Source: an uncultured Clostridia bacterium (GTDB lineage Bacteria > Bacillota > Clostridia > Christensenellales > Pumilibacteraceae). From it: DNA of 15,187 nt. Below, one piece after another: positions 14,432-15,187 of the stretch (its first letter is position 1; every line of letters starts with the position of its first letter). Below the pieces are notes generated by a model. The model searched no databases, was not told where the DNA came from, and was given only the letters and a program-made list of their open reading frames with translations. The stretch spans positions 1 to 15,187 of the forward strand of contig CANQCB010000027.1 of assembly GCA_947589145.1 (NCBI GenBank), written 5' to 3'. The translations under genes and the position numbers were made by a program.

Positions 14432-15187
14432 ATAATTCGACAATTATGTCGCTTGCAAGCACGCTCGTTTCTCCGCGCGCTTTTGCGGCGCGTTCCCCTG
14501 CTTTTCCGAACTCGTAACAGGCTCGGACGGTCGCGAGAAACGGGTCGTCCGAAGTCGCGGCAAACGCGCCGACCATGCCGCCGAGTACGTCGCCGCTGCC
14601 CGCCTTCGCCATTGCCGGCGTGCCCGTCGTGTTCAGCATTGTGCGCCGACCGTCGGAAATTACCGTCGTCGCGCTTTTCATGGCTATCACGGCGTTGAGC
14701 TTTTTCGCAAGAGCCGCCGTGCGTTCGCTGTCGGGCAACGTTCCGTCATCCTTCGACAGGCGCATAAACTCTACGACGTGAGGGGTCAGGATCAGCTTGC
14801 ATGTGTGCCCGCTCACGGCGGAAAGATCCTTTGCAAGCGCGTTCAGCCCGTCGCCGTCGATAACGAGCGTGCCGCGGAAATTATGTGCAAGACAGTCGAT
14901 GATTTTTATTATCTCGGGATTATCGCCCAAACCCATGCCGATCACTATGGACGAAGCCTTATGTATCACGCCGTCGAGAACGGCTTTGTCAAAGGTGATT
15001 TTACCTGCCTCGTCAGGCATAATACTCAACAATTCTTCCTTAATTCGCGCTTGATATACGCCGATGAGGCTATTCGGCACGCAAAGCACGGCATAACCCG
15101 TACCGCTGCGGAGCGCCGCTTGCGCCGACTCGTGAGCAAGGAGCGACGCGCCTATCATGGTGGGACTTCCCGCGATTATTTTTACGT
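14430..15187 (-). CDS. nnrD: ADP/ATP-dependent NAD(P)H-hydrate dehydratase (YjeF C-terminal type), partial at its N-terminus
   Basis: This repair enzyme dehydrates damaged NADHX and NADPHX back to NADH and NADPH with ATP or ADP. The frame is open to the window edge, so the start is not seen. The first visible residues, VKIIAGSPTMIGASLLAH, match the family's N-terminal glycine-rich segment, so an ATG at 15158 is an internal Met. Further ribokinase-fold signatures are IVIGMGLG, VIDGDGLNAL and the active-site loop AKAGSGDVLGGMVGAF (the GSGD Asp is encoded at 14589-14591). The usual TPHPGE motif reads TPHVVE and the usual KGA before it in the ATP site reads KSA, so substrate or nucleotide use may differ. 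Whether an epimerase (NnrE) domain is fused upstream cannot be told. Convergent with mazEF. Confidence 0.9.
   Translation of the reverse strand, partial: VKIIAGSPTMIGASLLAHESAQAALRSGTGYAVLCVPNSLIGVYQARIKEELLSIMPDEAGKITFDKAVLDGVIHKASSIVIGMGLGDNPEIIKIIDCLAHNFRGTLVIDGDGLNALAKDLSAVSGHTCKLILTPHVVEFMRLSKDDGTLPDSERTAALAKKLNAVIAMKSATTVISDGRRTMLNTTGTPAMAKAGSGDVLGGMVGAFAATSDDPFLATVRACYEFGKAGERAAKARGETSVLASDIIVEL

Noticed and set aside
1..15187. CRISPR array, tRNA or rRNA gene, transposase, integrase or phage module
   Set aside because: None found on reading both strands: no spaced direct repeats, no cloverleaf-like segment noticed and no mobile-element protein motif. Covariance-model searches were not possible here.

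Overview
The window looks like chromosomal DNA of a low-to-mid GC Bacillota, most likely a Clostridia-class anaerobe. This is inferred from the tig-clpP-clpX gene order, the GGAGG-type ribosome binding sites, a MazEF pair of the Bacillus EndoAI/EndoA type, Gram-positive LexA-like operators (GAAC-N4-GTTC type), an RqcH protein and a BspA-like leucine-rich-repeat lipoprotein. No rRNA, tRNA, CRISPR array, insertion sequence or phage gene was seen. Coding density is high and no stretch over 300 bases lacks a gene. The two largest gaps (7224-7417 and 11413-11608) are divergent promoter regions.

Layout. 1-2741 (minus strand): tig, clpP and a truncated clpX, a chaperone plus protease protein-quality-control operon. 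2863-5101 (plus): rqcH (ribosome-associated quality control) and a six-helix membrane protein of DUF308/HdeD type, closed by a strong terminator at 5130-5164. 5214-7223 (minus): an LRR lipoprotein with its own promoter and an M29 metallo-aminopeptidase. 7418-8380 (plus): class II fructose-bisphosphate aldolase with a near-consensus promoter, a terminator and codon bias suggesting high expression. 8476-11412 (minus): an EamA-family transporter gene whose stop abuts the uvrB start. 11609-12835 (plus): dinB (DNA polymerase IV), divergent from eamA-uvrB, with a consensus promoter flanked by two LexA-like operators. 12924-13607 (minus): a class I glutamine amidotransferase-like hydrolase (peptidase C26/PuuD type). 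13735-14275 (plus): the overlapping mazE-mazF toxin-antitoxin pair, followed by a large two-step inverted repeat and a terminator. 14430-15187 (minus): the 3' part of an NAD(P)H-hydrate dehydratase gene, cut by the window edge.

Two functional themes recur. One is proteostasis: trigger factor, ClpXP and RqcH lie back to back around one divergent promoter region. Known biology links them, because RqcH adds alanine tails to stalled nascent chains and ClpXP degrades tailed chains in Bacillus. The other is DNA damage: uvrB and dinB diverge from one control region, and dinB shows the clearest SOS signature.

I found no gene cluster that I would call a new system. The most useful leads are an Asp-to-Glu change in the DR motif of RqcH, the dinB/eamA-uvrB control region, the charged repeat tail of trigger factor, and the unexplained inverted repeat after mazF.
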